Origin: an uncultured Lachnospiraceae bacterium
GTDB lineage: Bacteria > Bacillota > Clostridia > Lachnospirales > Lachnospiraceae
Reading direction: 5' to 3'
Length of the DNA stretch: 64,000 bases
NCBI GenBank assembly: GCA_910577175.1
Contig: CAJTLU010000009.1
Location: 6,586 to 70,585 of the forward strand
Positions within the stretch are counted from its first letter, which is position 1. The number at the start of each line of letters is the position of its first letter. A program made the position numbers and the translations under genes. Below are positions 49,920-57,613 of the stretch, piece after piece. The notes beneath the pieces were generated by a model that made no database searches, was not told the DNA's origin, and saw only the letters and a list, made by a program, of their open reading frames with translations.

Positions 49920-51059
49920 TTGGATAAATCTGACCTGTTTGCTGCAATTAATGATGTGAACGATAAATTGATTTTAGAGGCGTCAGAGGAGTATTGTAAA
50001 TCAATAAAAAAAGTCCGGATATATAGAATGGCTTTATTTGCAGCTATACTAGTAGTAATTATTTTAGGTATTGTCAAGATACGCGATATCGTATCGCCTG
50101 ATAGTGCGCCGAAGCATAAAACGACAGAACTAATAAAAAGATGGGATGAGATGCAGATATATGAAAAATATGTCTGGCTTAATCTGGATGGTATAAAGTA
50201 TACATCGACAGCAGGTGAATGTGGTAATGAAGCAGGTCGGCTGATTGGGGTATACACAGCGGAAGGAATGGAAAATACACAACCAATCGAACACATAAAT
50301 TCTAGTGGAAAGCTGAGTGATGCGTCCGGTGGATTTTCCGGGTCAGAAGATATGTTGGTGAATCATTATATTATACCAATACAAGAGCAAGAAGAACACT
50401 ATGTGAAACATGAAAAAATGGTTCGCGTTTATGAAATAGTAGGTGTAAGCAGGGATTTTGCAGTAGCTGTGCAATTTGATGAAACCGGAGAGTATTATGC
50501 GTATTGTAACATGTCATATACGACTGACAGCTATGATTCGTTTTCGGATGCCTGTCAATTAGAAAAGTATTTAGAGGTGAATCGTATCTATCTATATGAG
50601 GATGGCGATGTAAAATATGTATCGGAGGGTGGAATTGCTACCCGGATGCTCATGGACACTCTCTTTTCCGGGGAGGACCTTCCTATGTTTTTGACAGAGG
50701 ATTTTCCGGCAGAGTTTCTTCAAGGAAAAGTAATATCTGATGGACAGAACGGGAAAGGAACAAAGCCATATAATCCAAATCCAGTGGAAGTTCCGGGCAG
50801 GGTGGCTGAATTCTGTAAAGATAAGGAATATGGAAAAAGACTTGTCAGTATTTCAGTAAATTATAATCTTTTTGAAGATAAAAACATTAGTATTGCCGTT
50901 TATAGCGGCGGGTTCGTTTCTACTAATATCGGTATGTCCGGGAAAAGTTTCTTTGTCGGTAAGGACGCCATAGAGGATTTTATCGCAGTATTAAAAGAGA
51001 ACCTGGACTTTTCTATTATTGAGGAAGAGGGGGGAAGTTCCGGAGGATTTTATCTTTGA
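49920..51059 (+). CDS. Gene B': single-pass membrane protein, full N-terminus
   Basis: 379 residues from a TTG after AAAGAAGGAGGG. The cytoplasmic N-terminus reads LDKSDLFAAINDVNDKLILE, then a membrane segment MALFAAILVVIILGIVKI and the same extracellular domain as gene B. The C-terminus differs: a run of six G where B has five shifts the frame to GGSSGGFYL, because the sequence joins the 3' part of a D-type gene (51037 on) there. So B' keeps the original start but has a deletion-fusion at its end. Function unknown; the N-terminus suggests an interaction with a cytoplasmic partner. Confidence 0.78.
   Translation: MDKSDLFAAINDVNDKLILEASEEYCKSIKKVRIYRMALFAAILVVIILGIVKIRDIVSPDSAPKHKTTELIKRWDEMQIYEKYVWLNLDGIKYTSTAGECGNEAGRLIGVYTAEGMENTQPIEHINSSGKLSDASGGFSGSEDMLVNHYIIPIQEQEEHYVKHEKMVRVYEIVGVSRDFAVAVQFDETGEYYAYCNMSYTTDSYDSFSDACQLEKYLEVNRIYLYEDGDVKYVSEGGIATRMLMDTLFSGEDLPMFLTEDFPAEFLQGKVISDGQNGKGTKPYNPNPVEVPGRVAEFCKDKEYGKRLVSISVNYNLFEDKNISIAVYSGGFVSTNIGMSGKSFFVGKDAIEDFIAVLKENLDFSIIEEEGGSSGGFYL
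49997..51033 (+). repeat. 1,037-bp direct repeat, copy 2 (gene B')
   Basis: Second copy of the repeat at 46460-47496, same orientation, 3,537 bp downstream. The intervening DNA includes C, D and A'. Confidence 0.9.
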
Positions 51060-51201
51060 TGTCAATGGAAGGCAGATGAAAGCCAGTGAATTTGAGGAGC
51101 TCATTGAAAATAACGCATGGGTATCCCGGGTGAGTATGAGGGAGCTGCCTTATTTTGACGCAGGATTTGACGCAAGGGATTACTATTTGGAGTCAGAGTA
51201 A
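51037..51201 (+). pseudogene. D' remnant: 3' part of a second gene D
   Basis: The DNA reads TTCCGGAGGATTTTAT and on through VPEDFIFDVNGRQMKASEF, VSRVSMRELPYFDAGFDARD and YYLESE, about 90% like gene D, but only one tail unit is present and the first 60 residues are gone. Its frame differs from that of B', so it is not translated as a fusion. It marks a deletion that removed C and the D 5' end. Confidence 0.7.
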
Positions 51202-51243
51202 CGAACTTTAGGTAAAATTTATCAGATACAAGGAGGTATTGTT

Positions 51244-51918
51244 ATGAAGAAAAAATTATTTATCGGAATTGCAGCCCTGTGTTTTGTTTTCTTAGCTCCG
51301 TTTTTGACCGCTGCTTCTACTGCCTGTGCAGAGGAAGAAGTCCAGCAGGAGAAGGAATACTACATATACAATTATGGCGATAGGGAAATTTACTATCTGC
51401 TGGATGAAAAAATGCAGCCGTATTATGAAGCCAACGGAGAGCGTATTTATCTGGCATTACCGCTGGAACATCTGAGAGTGACCGATGAGGAGTTTTTGGC
51501 GGAATTGAACTGTGCCATGCAAACTGCAATGGCAATCAATCCTTTGGCTTATGTGCCCGGGGACTATCATGACCTTGCAGTCGAGACTTTTGAGAGAACG
51601 ATGTATTTGTCAGATAATTATACCTACACCGGGATACTGAAGATGGATCCTACGAAAGGGGTAATAAGAATGAAAACAAGTGAGGAGATTAAAAACCATC
51701 TGTTTACGGGAAAGAAAATCTCTTATGTAGTTGCGTATTATTCTGTAGATGATGACACGTGGAATCAATACACGGTGGAGGATATTAATTGTTCCAATGA
51801 TGTCGGAGCTTCGTTAGACCTCGTTTCGGGACAGTTACATCCATATGTTTATTTCGGGGTGAAAAAATCAAGCGACCTATACAGCGCAAAAGTAAGCTGT
51901 TGGTGTACGGATATATAA
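51244..51918 (+). CDS. Gene F: secreted protein of unknown function
   Basis: 224 residues with a signal peptide (MKKKLFIGIAALCFVFLAPF, cleavage near TACA-E), then an acidic mature protein: YYIYNYGDREIYYLLDEKMQ, ALPLEHLRVTDEEFLAELNC, and a C-terminal beta-rich part ending in VSCWCTDI. No family recognised and no catalytic motif. AAGGAGG lies before the ATG. It follows the D' remnant by 42 bases in the accessory cluster. Confidence 0.72.
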   Translation: MKKKLFIGIAALCFVFLAPFLTAASTACAEEEVQQEKEYYIYNYGDREIYYLLDEKMQPYYEANGERIYLALPLEHLRVTDEEFLAELNCAMQTAMAINPLAYVPGDYHDLAVETFERTMYLSDNYTYTGILKMDPTKGVIRMKTSEEIKNHLFTGKKISYVVAYYSVDDDTWNQYTVEDINCSNDVGASLDLVSGQLHPYVYFGVKKSSDLYSAKVSCWCTDI

Positions 51919-51935
51919 ATGAGGGAGGGAATGGT

Positions 51936-52382
51936 ATGAAAAAGAAAAAAAGAGTATTTTTTATCGTCCTGGCGGCAGTGCTTCTGCTTTTCATGGTGTT
52001 TGGCGGAATAGAACTATACAAATATAACACATTATGTTATCGCGTCGGCATAGCCAGAAGCACAGATGGAAGGATTGCACATCCTGTCTTAAGCTGGAGA
52101 GCAAATAGTAACTTCGGTGCATCGGAAAAAGCAGTAAAGAAGAGTGTTGAGATTCAGAAGGAATGGAATGAAAAAGTAGGAAGTATGCTTATTGTGATAA
52201 CCTCGGGCTATAATGAAGATAAAAGCCATACGTTGGATGTAGAGTATCGTGTGGTCGATGGGAAGACAGAGGTTCATTTTTTCGGGGAAGGGATTCCGAA
52301 TGGGGAGACTGAAAAAAGAAAAATAGAGGAAACGGTTTTACTTGACTATGTGTTCGAGCTTGATAAGGATGTTGTCTACTGA
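51936..52382 (+). CDS. Gene G: 148-residue membrane protein, tandem copy 1
   Basis: MKKKKRVFFIVLAAVLLLFM is a single membrane segment followed by GGIELYKYNTLCYRVGIARS, then a variable middle, and the C-terminal half LDVEYRVVDGKTEVHFFGEG and NGETEKRKIEETVLLDY. Nearly the same ends as copy 2, a distinct middle. No family known. GGGAGGGA precedes the ATG, and the start lies 17 bases after gene F. Confidence 0.72.
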   Translation: MKKKKRVFFIVLAAVLLLFMVFGGIELYKYNTLCYRVGIARSTDGRIAHPVLSWRANSNFGASEKAVKKSVEIQKEWNEKVGSMLIVITSGYNEDKSHTLDVEYRVVDGKTEVHFFGEGIPNGETEKRKIEETVLLDYVFELDKDVVY

Positions 52383-52446
52383 TTTTATTAAATTATTAAG
52401 GTATTTCCTGGAAAGGATATTATAATTATAGGAAGAGGAGAATGGC

Positions 52447-52893
52447 ATGAAAAAGAAAAAAAGAGTATTTTTTATCGTCCTGACGGCAATGCTTCTGGTT
52501 TTCATGGTGTTTGGCGGAATAGAACTATACAAATATAACACATTGTGTTATCGTGTCGGTATAGCCAGAACGGATGATGGAAGGCTTGCACATCCTACGT
52601 TGATTTATAGCGCGAATAGTTACTTTGGTGCATCAAAAAAAGCAGAAAAAAAAGGGAATGAGATTCTACGGGAATGGAGCGAAAAAGTAACAAGTGTGTG
52701 TATTGATATAATGATGGAATATAGTGAAGATAAAAACTATACGTTGGATGTAGAGTATCGTGTGGTCGATGGGAAGACAGAGGTTCATTTTTTCGGGGAA
52801 GGGATTCCGAATGGGGAGACCGAAAAAAGAAAAATAGAGGAAACGGTTTTATTTGACTACGCGTTCGAGCTTGATAAGGACGTTGTCTACTGA
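52447..52893 (+). CDS. Gene G': 148-residue membrane protein, tandem copy 2
   Basis: Same length and layout as G, 511 bp downstream. The first 36 and last 45 residues are almost identical to G (for instance VEYRVVDGKTEVHFFGEGIP), while residues about 37-90 differ at roughly half of the positions. At DNA level the ends match over long stretches and the middle does not. Function unknown. An AGAGGAGAATGGC ribosome site precedes the ATG. Confidence 0.72.
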   Translation: MKKKKRVFFIVLTAMLLVFMVFGGIELYKYNTLCYRVGIARTDDGRLAHPTLIYSANSYFGASKKAEKKGNEILREWSEKVTSVCIDIMMEYSEDKNYTLDVEYRVVDGKTEVHFFGEGIPNGETEKRKIEETVLFDYAFELDKDVVY

Positions 52894-52976
52894 TTTTATC
52901 ATAAGAGGGAAATTTTCTTAAATGTCAGCATCCCCCGCTTGTCAAGTAAACGATGTAAGTTTTATAAAAGCTCTTT

Positions 52977-53007
52977 ACCGGCAGTTTTCAAAGCTGCCGG
53001 TTTTTTA
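52977..53007 (+). terminator. Terminator closing the accessory cluster
   Basis: ACCGGCAG (52977-52984) pairs with CTGCCGGT (52994-53001), 9-base loop, followed by TTTTTTA. Confidence 0.85.
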
Positions 53008-53069
53008 TGGCAGAATCAATACCGTTTTACAGTCCGCAGACGGGAAGGTGCTTTTTTGTAATAAGGTTT

Positions 53070-53099
53070 ACAGATAAGTTGACAGATGTAAACAGATGT
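53070..53099 (+). promoter_or_regulatory. Probable NiaR operator repeats at the nadA promoter
   Basis: ACAGAT occurs at 53070, 53082 and 53092; the last two are ACAGATGT. They overlap the -35 and spacer of the nadA promoter. A NiaR repressor is encoded just downstream of nadC. Confidence 0.55.
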
Positions 53100-53107
53100 G
53101 TTATAAT
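53079..53107 (+). promoter_or_regulatory. Promoter of the nad operon
   Basis: TTGACA (53079-53084), 17-base spacer, TATAAT (53102-53107), with TGT before the -10. Confidence 0.85.
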
Positions 53108-53173
53108 TTGGCATACTTTTCTAACGGAAAGTAGATTTTGACAAGGGAGAGATTGCACAGCAGTGTAATTGTG

Positions 53174-54091
53174 ATGCGTATGGAAAAGGATATTTTGGAA
53201 GAAATCCGGCAGAAGAAAAAGGAAAAGAATGCCGTGATTCTTGCTCATTACTATGTGAATGACGAGCTTCAGGCGATTGCGGATTATGTAGGAGATTCCT
53301 TTTATCTTGCAAAAGCGGCGACAGGGACAAAGGCTGATGTGGTTGTGTTCTGCGGCGTCTCCTTTATGGGAGAGAGCGTCAAGCTCTTAAATCCGGAGAA
53401 GACTGTGCTGATGCCGGATGCCGCGGCAGACTGTCCGATGGCGCATATGGCGGAGATTGAAAGAATTAAGGCGTACCGGGAGCAGTATGACGACCTTGCC
53501 GTCGTATGTTATATTAATTCGACTGCGGAGTTAAAAAGCTATAGCGATGTCTGCGTGACCTCCTCAAATGCGGTAAAAATCGTGAAGGCGCTGCCGAACC
53601 GGAATATTTTCTTTATCCCGGATGGGAATCTTGGCGGATACGTTGCCGGACAGGTGCCGGAAAAGAATGTGATTTTAAATGACGGGTATTGTCCGGTACA
53701 TAAAGCAATGACGGCAGAGTTTATTCAGGAGACAAAGAAAAGGCATCCGGGAGCGCTGGTGCTTGCCCATCCGGAATGTGAGAAGGACGTGCTTGTGTTT
53801 GCGGATGCCGTCGGAAGTACGGCGGATCTTATCCGTTATGCAAAGGAAAGCGACGGTACGGAGTTCATTATCTGTACTGAGGAGGGAGTATCCTTCCGCC
53901 TGCGGGAGGATAACCCGGAGAAAAGGTTCTACTTCCCGGACGGGTGCGCGTGCTGCAGGGATATGAAGCGGAATACGTTAGAAAAGCTGCTGCATGTGCT
54001 GACGACCGGTGAAAATGCAGTGGAGCTTGACGAGGAACTGTGCAGGCGCGCTGTGCGCCCGCTGGAACGAATGCTGGAGCTTGCAAAATAG
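53174..54091 (+). CDS. nadA: Quinolinate synthase A
   Basis: A 305-residue iron-sulfur enzyme condensing iminoaspartate with dihydroxyacetone phosphate to quinolinate. It begins MRMEKDILEEIRQKKKEKNA, followed by VILAHYYV and the three Cys-containing regions that bind the 4Fe-4S cluster: VVFCGVSFMGES, the central SNAVKIVK/GNLGG region, and C-terminal FPDGCACCRDMKRNT. The start is uncertain: ATG at 53174 or 53180 fits the family N-terminus, while no good ribosome site is near; an in-frame TTG at 53153 and the upstream frame are alternatives. First gene of nadA-nadB-nadC. Confidence 0.93.
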   Translation: MRMEKDILEEIRQKKKEKNAVILAHYYVNDELQAIADYVGDSFYLAKAATGTKADVVVFCGVSFMGESVKLLNPEKTVLMPDAAADCPMAHMAEIERIKAYREQYDDLAVVCYINSTAELKSYSDVCVTSSNAVKIVKALPNRNIFFIPDGNLGGYVAGQVPEKNVILNDGYCPVHKAMTAEFIQETKKRHPGALVLAHPECEKDVLVFADAVGSTADLIRYAKESDGTEFIICTEEGVSFRLREDNPEKRFYFPDGCACCRDMKRNTLEKLLHVLTTGENAVELDEELCRRAVRPLERMLELAK

Positions 54092-54108
54092 TAAAGGATA
54101 ACGACACG

Positions 54109-55389
54109 ATGACGATGAAAACAGATATTTTAATTGTAGGATGTGGTGTGGCAGGCCTGTATTGTGCGTTGCATCTGCCGAAGGAGAAAAACATTGTTCT
54201 GGTGTCTAAGGACAGCTTTGAGCGAAGCGACTCTTTTTTGGCGCAGGGAGGAATCTGTGTCTTAAAGGAGGAATCCGACTATGACGCTTATTATGAAGAT
54301 ACGATGCGTGCAGGACACTATGAAAACAATCCGAGGTCCGTCGAGCTTATGATTCGTTCGTCGCAGGACGTAATCAGGGAGCTGGTAGGCTACGGCGTCC
54401 GCTTTGAACGGAATGTGGACGGGTTTGTTTATACGAGGGAAGGAGCGCATTCTAAGCCGCGGATTCTGTTTCACGAGGATGAGACAGGAAAGGAAATCAC
54501 ATCGCATCTGCTGGATGCTGTAAGAAAGCTTCCGAATGTAACAATGCGCGAGTATTATACGATGGTGGATATTATAGAGAGGGAAAATACCTGTTATGGG
54601 ATTGTCGGCCGCGACAGCACGGGGGAGTATTCCTGTATCCAGGCGGATTATACGGTGCTTGCCACAGGCGGAATCGGCGGCTTATACGAGCATTCTACCA
54701 ATTACCGGCATTTGACCGGGGATGCGCTTGCGGTTGCGCTGCGCCACGGTATCCGGCTGCAGAATATCGATTACATACAGATTCATCCGACTACTCTTTA
54801 TAAGAAGGAACGGGGCCGCGGCTTCCTGATTTCCGAGTCTGTGCGGGGAGAGGGTGCGCTTTTGTTAAATGCAAAGGGAGAACGGTTTGTAGACGAGCTT
54901 CTGCCCCGGGATGTCGTAACGGAAGCAATTTATAAGGAAATGGAGAAGGAAGGGACAAAGCATGTGTGGCTTTCCCTTGCTCCGATTCCGGAGGAGAAAA
55001 TCAAGGCGCATTTCCCGAACATCTACCGGCATTGTCTGGAAGAAGGGTATGATGTGACAAAGGAGAGTATTCCGGTCGTACCGTCCCAGCATTATTTCAT
55101 GGGCGGCATTGCTGTGGACGAATACAGCAAGACGTCCATGGAGCGATTGTATGCGGCGGGAGAGACTGCCTGCAACGGCGTACATGGCAGAAACCGTCTT
55201 GCAAGCAATTCCCTTTTAGAGAGCCTTGTATTTGCAAAGCGTGCGGCGGAACAGATTACGGAGCAATATTCACGAGCCGGGAGCATGCCGGAGGTTCTGG
55301 CGGACAAAGCAGCATATTCCGGTTATGAGGCAGAGTATAGGCAGGCGGTTCTGGCTGCCATTGAAAAGGAGAAAAACAGTCATGGATAA
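54109..55389 (+). CDS. nadB: L-aspartate oxidase
   Basis: A 426-residue FAD enzyme, shorter than E. coli NadB (540) as is common in Clostridia. The dinucleotide site is ILIVGCGVAGLYCALHL (about 7-23), followed by AQGGICVL, VLATGGIGGLY, and HPTTLY and GRNRLASNSLLESLVF in the C-terminal half. It oxidises aspartate to iminoaspartate for NadA. AAAGGATAAC precedes the ATG, 17 bases after nadA. The last 8 bases overlap nadC. Confidence 0.94.
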   Translation: MTMKTDILIVGCGVAGLYCALHLPKEKNIVLVSKDSFERSDSFLAQGGICVLKEESDYDAYYEDTMRAGHYENNPRSVELMIRSSQDVIRELVGYGVRFERNVDGFVYTREGAHSKPRILFHEDETGKEITSHLLDAVRKLPNVTMREYYTMVDIIERENTCYGIVGRDSTGEYSCIQADYTVLATGGIGGLYEHSTNYRHLTGDALAVALRHGIRLQNIDYIQIHPTTLYKKERGRGFLISESVRGEGALLLNAKGERFVDELLPRDVVTEAIYKEMEKEGTKHVWLSLAPIPEEKIKAHFPNIYRHCLEEGYDVTKESIPVVPSQHYFMGGIAVDEYSKTSMERLYAAGETACNGVHGRNRLASNSLLESLVFAKRAAEQITEQYSRAGSMPEVLADKAAYSGYEAEYRQAVLAAIEKEKNSHG

Positions 55390-56236
55390 AATCAGTATGA
55401 AGTTAAATGCGGATGAGTTGATTTTAAGCGCGTTAAAAGAGGATATCACTAGTGAGGATATTACGACCAATTCTGTAATGCCAGAGTATTGTCTTGGAGA
55501 GGTGGAGCTTCTTTGCAAGCAGGACGGCGTGATTGCCGGACTTTTCGTGTTCCGGCGTGTATTTGAGCTTCTGGACCCTGCGACAGAGACGGAGTTCTTT
55601 TTTCAGGACGGCGATTTTGTGAAAAGCGGAGAGAAGGTCGGCATCGTAAGGGGAGATATCCGGGTGCTGCTTTCCGGCGAGCGGACGGCGTTGAATTATC
55701 TGCAGCGGATGAGCGGGATTGCAACCTATACGCGTTCCATTGCCGATTTGTTAAAGGGAAGTAAGACAAAGCTTCTTGACACGAGGAAAACGACGCCCAA
55801 TATGCGCCTGTTTGAAAAGTACGCGGTCAGGGCAGGAGGCGGCTGCAATCACAGATATAATCTAAGCGACGGGATTTTGTTAAAGGATAATCATATCGGT
55901 GCTGCAGGCGGTGTAAAAGAGGCGGTCAGGATGGCAAAGGAATATGCGCCGTTTGTCAGGAAGATTGAGGTCGAGGTGGAAAATCTGACTATGCTGAAGG
56001 AGGCCCTGGAGGCAGGCGCAGATATCATTATGCTCGACAATATGAGCATAGAGGAGATGAAGGAGGCTGTGCGTCTTGCGGCAGGAAAGGCAGAAACCGA
56101 GTGCAGCGGCAATGTAACGAGGGAAAATGTGGAAAAGCTTATTAATATCGGGGTCGACTATATTTCCTGCGGTGCACTGACCCATTCCGCGCCGATTCTG
56201 GACCTTTCCCTGAAGAATCTCCACGCAATAGAGTAA
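55382..56236 (+). CDS. nadC: Nicotinate-nucleotide pyrophosphorylase (carboxylating)
   Basis: A 284-residue quinolinate phosphoribosyltransferase, third step of the de novo NAD pathway. It has DKISMKLNADELILSALKED, the ERTALNYLQRMSGIATYT helix, the LDTRKTTPNMRLFEKYAVRAGGG segment with the catalytic Arg/Lys set, and ADIIMLDNMSIEEM. Starts at the ATG at 55382, 8 bases overlapping nadB; AAAAGGAGAAAAA is its ribosome site. Confidence 0.96.
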   Translation: MDKISMKLNADELILSALKEDITSEDITTNSVMPEYCLGEVELLCKQDGVIAGLFVFRRVFELLDPATETEFFFQDGDFVKSGEKVGIVRGDIRVLLSGERTALNYLQRMSGIATYTRSIADLLKGSKTKLLDTRKTTPNMRLFEKYAVRAGGGCNHRYNLSDGILLKDNHIGAAGGVKEAVRMAKEYAPFVRKIEVEVENLTMLKEALEAGADIIMLDNMSIEEMKEAVRLAAGKAETECSGNVTRENVEKLINIGVDYISCGALTHSAPILDLSLKNLHAIE

Positions 56237-56391
56237 TATAGAATATAGCAAATTTTAGTGACTTTAGAAATTCCGGCGTCTGCAGGCAGTTTTATTTTGC
56301 TTTTGTCCGAAGGACCGCGGTTTTTAGCGTAGCCGGAATCCAAAGCTGCGTATAATATGCGGCTATTTATGGACAAATAAGGGGGAAGCAG

Positions 56392-56931
56392 ATGAAGGCA
56401 GAGGAACGGAGAAGGGAGCTTGCCGCAATTCTTATGGCGGAGCAAAAGCCGGTGTCCGGCACGGTGCTTGCGGGGCGTCTCGGAGTATCGAGACAGATTA
56501 TTGTAAAGGATATTGCCGCTTTGCGGACGGAGGGGTACGAGGTGCGTTCCCTGCACCATGGTTACCGGATAGAGGAAGGCCCGTTTAAGGAACGGGTCTT
56601 TAAGCTGCACCATACAAGCGGGCAGACGGAGGAGGAGCTCTCCTGCATTGTAGGTCTGGGCGGAACGGTAGTCAATGTATTTGTCTGGCACAGGGTATAC
56701 GGAAAAGTCGAAGCAGACTTAAATATTTCCTCGCTGTATGATGTCGCCCGGTTTCTTGACGGGATAAAAAGCGGGAAATCCACAGAGCTGATGCATATTA
56801 CATCGGGATATCATTATCATACGGTACGTGCGGCTTCTGAAGAGCTGCTTGATTTGATTGGGAAAATGCTGCAGGAAAAGGGCTATATTGTTCCGGAGAT
56901 GGGAAAGCCGGAGGAATCCGGCATCGTCTGA
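56392..56931 (+). CDS. niaR: Transcription repressor NiaR
   Basis: A 179-residue niacin-responsive repressor: an N-terminal HTH (VSGTVLAGRLGVSRQIIVKD, about 20-39) and a C-terminal 3H domain with conserved His residues in VWHRVYGKVE, ELMHITSGYHYHTV. NiaR with nicotinic acid represses nad and niacin transport genes in Firmicutes. It lies 155 bases after nadC with its own -10 (TATAAT 56351-56356) and a GGGGGAAGC ribosome site, and matches the repeats seen at the nadA promoter. Confidence 0.93.
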   Translation: MKAEERRRELAAILMAEQKPVSGTVLAGRLGVSRQIIVKDIAALRTEGYEVRSLHHGYRIEEGPFKERVFKLHHTSGQTEEELSCIVGLGGTVVNVFVWHRVYGKVEADLNISSLYDVARFLDGIKSGKSTELMHITSGYHYHTVRAASEELLDLIGKMLQEKGYIVPEMGKPEESGIV

Positions 56932-56985
56932 CCGGAGGAAAGCGGAGCAGCCTGACATTGTCCGACAGGAAATTTGAAAGAATAC

Positions 56986-57013
56986 TTGACATTTTTTCTT
57001 CTTTTTTTATAAT
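56986..57013 (+). promoter_or_regulatory. Promoter of nrdR
   Basis: TTGACA (56986-56991), 16-base spacer, TATAAT (57008-57013). About 95 bases before the nrdR start. Confidence 0.8.
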
Positions 57014-57107
57014 AGCAGTAAGAGAACTTTACCGGAGCCTGAAAAGGGGAGCGGGGTTTGTCCCGCAAGGTCCGGAGTGCCGCTGCATGCGGCAGAAGGG
57101 GGAAGCT

Positions 57108-57563
57108 ATGAAGTGTCCGTTTTGTGGAAAAGAAAATACGAGGGTAATCGATTCCAGACCGGCAGATGAGGGAAGTGCCATCCGCAGGAGAAGACAGTGT
57201 GACGAGTGTAGCAAGCGTTTTACGACCTATGAAAAGGTAGAGACCATTCCGCTTGTTGTCATTAAGAAGGACAATATCAGAGAACCATATGACCGTTCAA
57301 AGATTGAGTCGGGTGTATTCCGTTCCTGTCATAAGCGGCCGATTTCTGTTTCACAGATAACTGCACTGGTTGATGAAGTCGAGACGTATATTTTCGGACT
57401 GGAGGAAAAGGAGATTTCAAGCAGCAAAATCGGCGAGGTCGTAATGGATAAGCTGAAGGACCTGGATGATGTCGCTTATGTGCGGTTTGCTTCGGTTTAC
57501 CGTGAGTTTAAGGATGTCCATACCTTTATGCAGGAGATTAAAAAGATTCTGGACTCCAGGTAG
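57108..57563 (+). CDS. nrdR: Transcriptional repressor NrdR
   Basis: A 151-residue regulator of ribonucleotide reductase genes. The N-terminus is a zinc ribbon (CPFCGKENTRVIDSRPAD and RRRQCDECSKRFTTYE), followed by an ATP-cone domain with KKDNIREPYDRSKIESGVFR. ATP/dATP binding switches its oligomeric state. The start at 57108 follows AGAAGGGGGAAG and is the family N-terminus; the open frame upstream is discarded. comM follows after 50 bases. Confidence 0.97.
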   Translation: MKCPFCGKENTRVIDSRPADEGSAIRRRRQCDECSKRFTTYEKVETIPLVVIKKDNIREPYDRSKIESGVFRSCHKRPISVSQITALVDEVETYIFGLEEKEISSSKIGEVVMDKLKDLDDVAYVRFASVYREFKDVHTFMQEIKKILDSR

Positions 57564-57613
57564 GAGGATCCGGGAAAAGTGGAGAATGAGCTTTCCGTAA
57601 GGGAAAGGATAGT

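Noticed and set aside
53135..53140. TTGACA at the nadA 5' end as a second promoter
   Set aside because: No matching -10 at 16-18 bases, and the promoter at 53079 is better.
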